In this document: one piece after another, positions 13,454-14,210 of the stretch
How positions within the stretch are numbered: position 1 is the stretch's first letter
Layout of the letters: every line of letters starts with the position of its first letter
Origin: Clostridia bacterium
Lineage (GTDB): Bacteria; Bacillota; Clostridia; TANB77; CAG-508
Direction: 5' to 3'
NCBI GenBank assembly: GCA_900758165.1
Contig: CAAEQN010000111.1
Location: 1-14,210, forward strand
Length of the DNA stretch: 14,210 nt
The notes under the pieces: generated by a model
The model's input: only the letters and a program-made list of their open reading frames with translations
Told to the model about the DNA's origin: nothing
Databases searched by the model: none
Program-made: the position numbers and the translations under genes

Positions 13454-14210
13454 TTATTCTCCATGATTTCCCGCTTCTCCATTATTTTTATCTCCGATCG
13501 CTACATCTAGATCTGAATTATCATAATTCCATGTATCTGTGCCTGCTTCTGTTTTTTGCAAGTCATCAACAGAGACTTCAGAATTTAGATAAACTACGGG
13601 GCGAACACCCAGCCTACTAGCAATCCAGTCGCCGTTCGAGTCGAACAAGCGGCGGCCACCCTCATAAACACCGCCGTAATAGACAATGCCAGGACCGAAG
13701 TAAGCATAACTCTCGTCAGCAATGACACCAGGCGAAGCTAGCCAGTAAGCTTTTGAAAATTTGTCGCTTCTAGTTGTTTTGCTAAACAACATTTCTTTTA
13801 ATGTAGCATTAATTGTTAAATTTTCCCACCTATAATAATAAGCATCTGCTGTTACTGATGGTATTTTGTTTGTGTCTACATTTGTTTTATTATTTATATA
13901 ACTCTCTGGGGTATAATCTGTTGACTTATATGTGTATGTATTTCCTAATACTCCCCATTCGTCTATATTTGTATCTGGAGCTGTATTTACATATACTTTT
14001 TTATTTTCCTTATCTACTGTTACTCCTAATAATCTGTTTATTTCTTTTGCTGTTAAACTTTTAGCTGTTCCTAAACTTGTACTATATATTCCAGATATTC
14101 CATCTAACATTTCTACACAATTTACGTAACTATAAGCACCTTTCATATATAAATATGGATCTGTTTCCCATTTTTCTACAGCTGAAGGTCCCACCGATGG
14201 TTCTGGCGCG
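13454..14210 (-). CDS. Surface-type protein with C-terminal DUF6273-like variable domain (5' end missing)
   Basis: The reading frame is open to the window edge (it continues upstream through a Pro-containing APEPSVGP segment), so the N-terminus is missing. A GTG at 14192-14194 is in frame but has no reason to be the start; residues below are counted from it. The visible part is 246+ residues. The region from about 20 to 150 (SLTAKEINRLLG near 46-57) looks like the first half of a DUF6273-type C-type-lectin/FGE-like fold. Then YWLASPGV (150-157), a Tyr/Gly-rich stretch with YFGPG, GGVY and LFDSNG, and LGVRPVVYL (195-203) follow. A 40-residue polar tail ends the protein. This domain type is a common target of diversity-generating retroelements in gut Firmicutes. 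DNA for residues 150-203 is far richer in G+C and poorer in A than the rest. No reverse transcriptase or template repeat lies in the window. Confidence 0.8.
   Translation of the reverse strand, partial: APEPSVGPSAVEKWETDPYLYMKGAYSYVNCVEMLDGISGIYSTSLGTAKSLTAKEINRLLGVTVDKENKKVYVNTAPDTNIDEWGVLGNTYTYKSTDYTPESYINNKTNVDTNKIPSVTADAYYYRWENLTINATLKEMLFSKTTRSDKFSKAYWLASPGVIADESYAYFGPGIVYYGGVYEGGRRLFDSNGDWIASRLGVRPVVYLNSEVSVDDLQKTEAGTDTWNYDNSDLDVAIGDKNNGEAGNHGE
13586..13747 (-). other. Candidate DGR variable region
   Basis: Within the gene above, codons for residues 150-203 form an island whose coding strand has few adenines (about 15 percent by my count, against a third or more around it) and many GGC, CGC, GAC, TCG codons. 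Codons in the middle mostly end in C or T, as expected if AAC/AAT codons of a template were mutated at their adenines. The end, coding LGVRPV (about 13595-13612), has no A in CTGGGTGTTCGCCCC and would be the fixed initiation-of-homing end. A matching template repeat outside the window is needed for proof. Confidence 0.65.

Noticed and set aside
1..14210. CRISPR arrays, tRNA or rRNA genes, insertion sequences
   Set aside because: No regularly spaced repeats, cloverleaf with TTC-containing T-arm, rRNA sequence or transposase was seen on either strand.

Overview
The window is AT-rich chromosomal DNA from a low-GC Firmicute, most likely an uncultured or gut-type clostridial lineage. The evidence is a Gram-positive PolC replicative polymerase, strong AAGGAGG-type ribosome binding sites, an S18 protein with zinc-ligand cysteines, an rpsF-ssb-rpsR operon, and the pyrH-frr-uppS-cdsA-rseP-polC order typical of Firmicutes. 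Almost everything reads on the minus strand. The exceptions are one sortase gene and one predicted small RNA.

Right to left, in the direction of transcription: the right edge holds the C-terminal part of a surface-type protein ending in a DUF6273-like (C-type-lectin/FGE-like fold) domain. Its last domain sits in a sharply GC-rich, adenine-poor island that looks like the variable region of a diversity-generating retroelement. After a GC-rich hairpin and a terminator comes rpsF-ssb-rpsR (S6, single-strand DNA-binding protein, S18). Next is a convergent pair: a 111-residue LPKTG wall-anchored mini-protein (minus) and a sortase (plus). Then a long housekeeping operon follows: pyrH and frr (UMP kinase, ribosome recycling), uppS and cdsA (undecaprenyl-PP and CDP-diacylglycerol for envelope synthesis), a 55-residue protein too short for routine gene calling, two tandem zeta-toxin-like P-loop kinases, a PDZ-less RseP-type site-2 protease, and polC. 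The small protein and the two kinases occupy the place where dxr normally sits, and ispG is also missing between rseP and polC.

The left 480 bases look almost empty but contain the most striking item: a compact locus with the layout of a type I toxin-antitoxin system. A 29-codon membrane-peptide ORF (258-347, minus, TTG start, very strong SD) has its own promoter (TTGAAA-17-TATAAT) and terminator. It converges on a roughly 70-nt plus-strand RNA with its own promoter (TTGACA-17-TATACT) and terminator. A direct repeat makes the small RNA complementary to the toxin translation-start region, and the two terminator loops are complementary to each other. This is the architecture of the enterococcal par (fst) locus, but the peptide start resembles the TxpA/BsrG group. 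Functions here are inferred from sequence only; no searches or folding programs were run.
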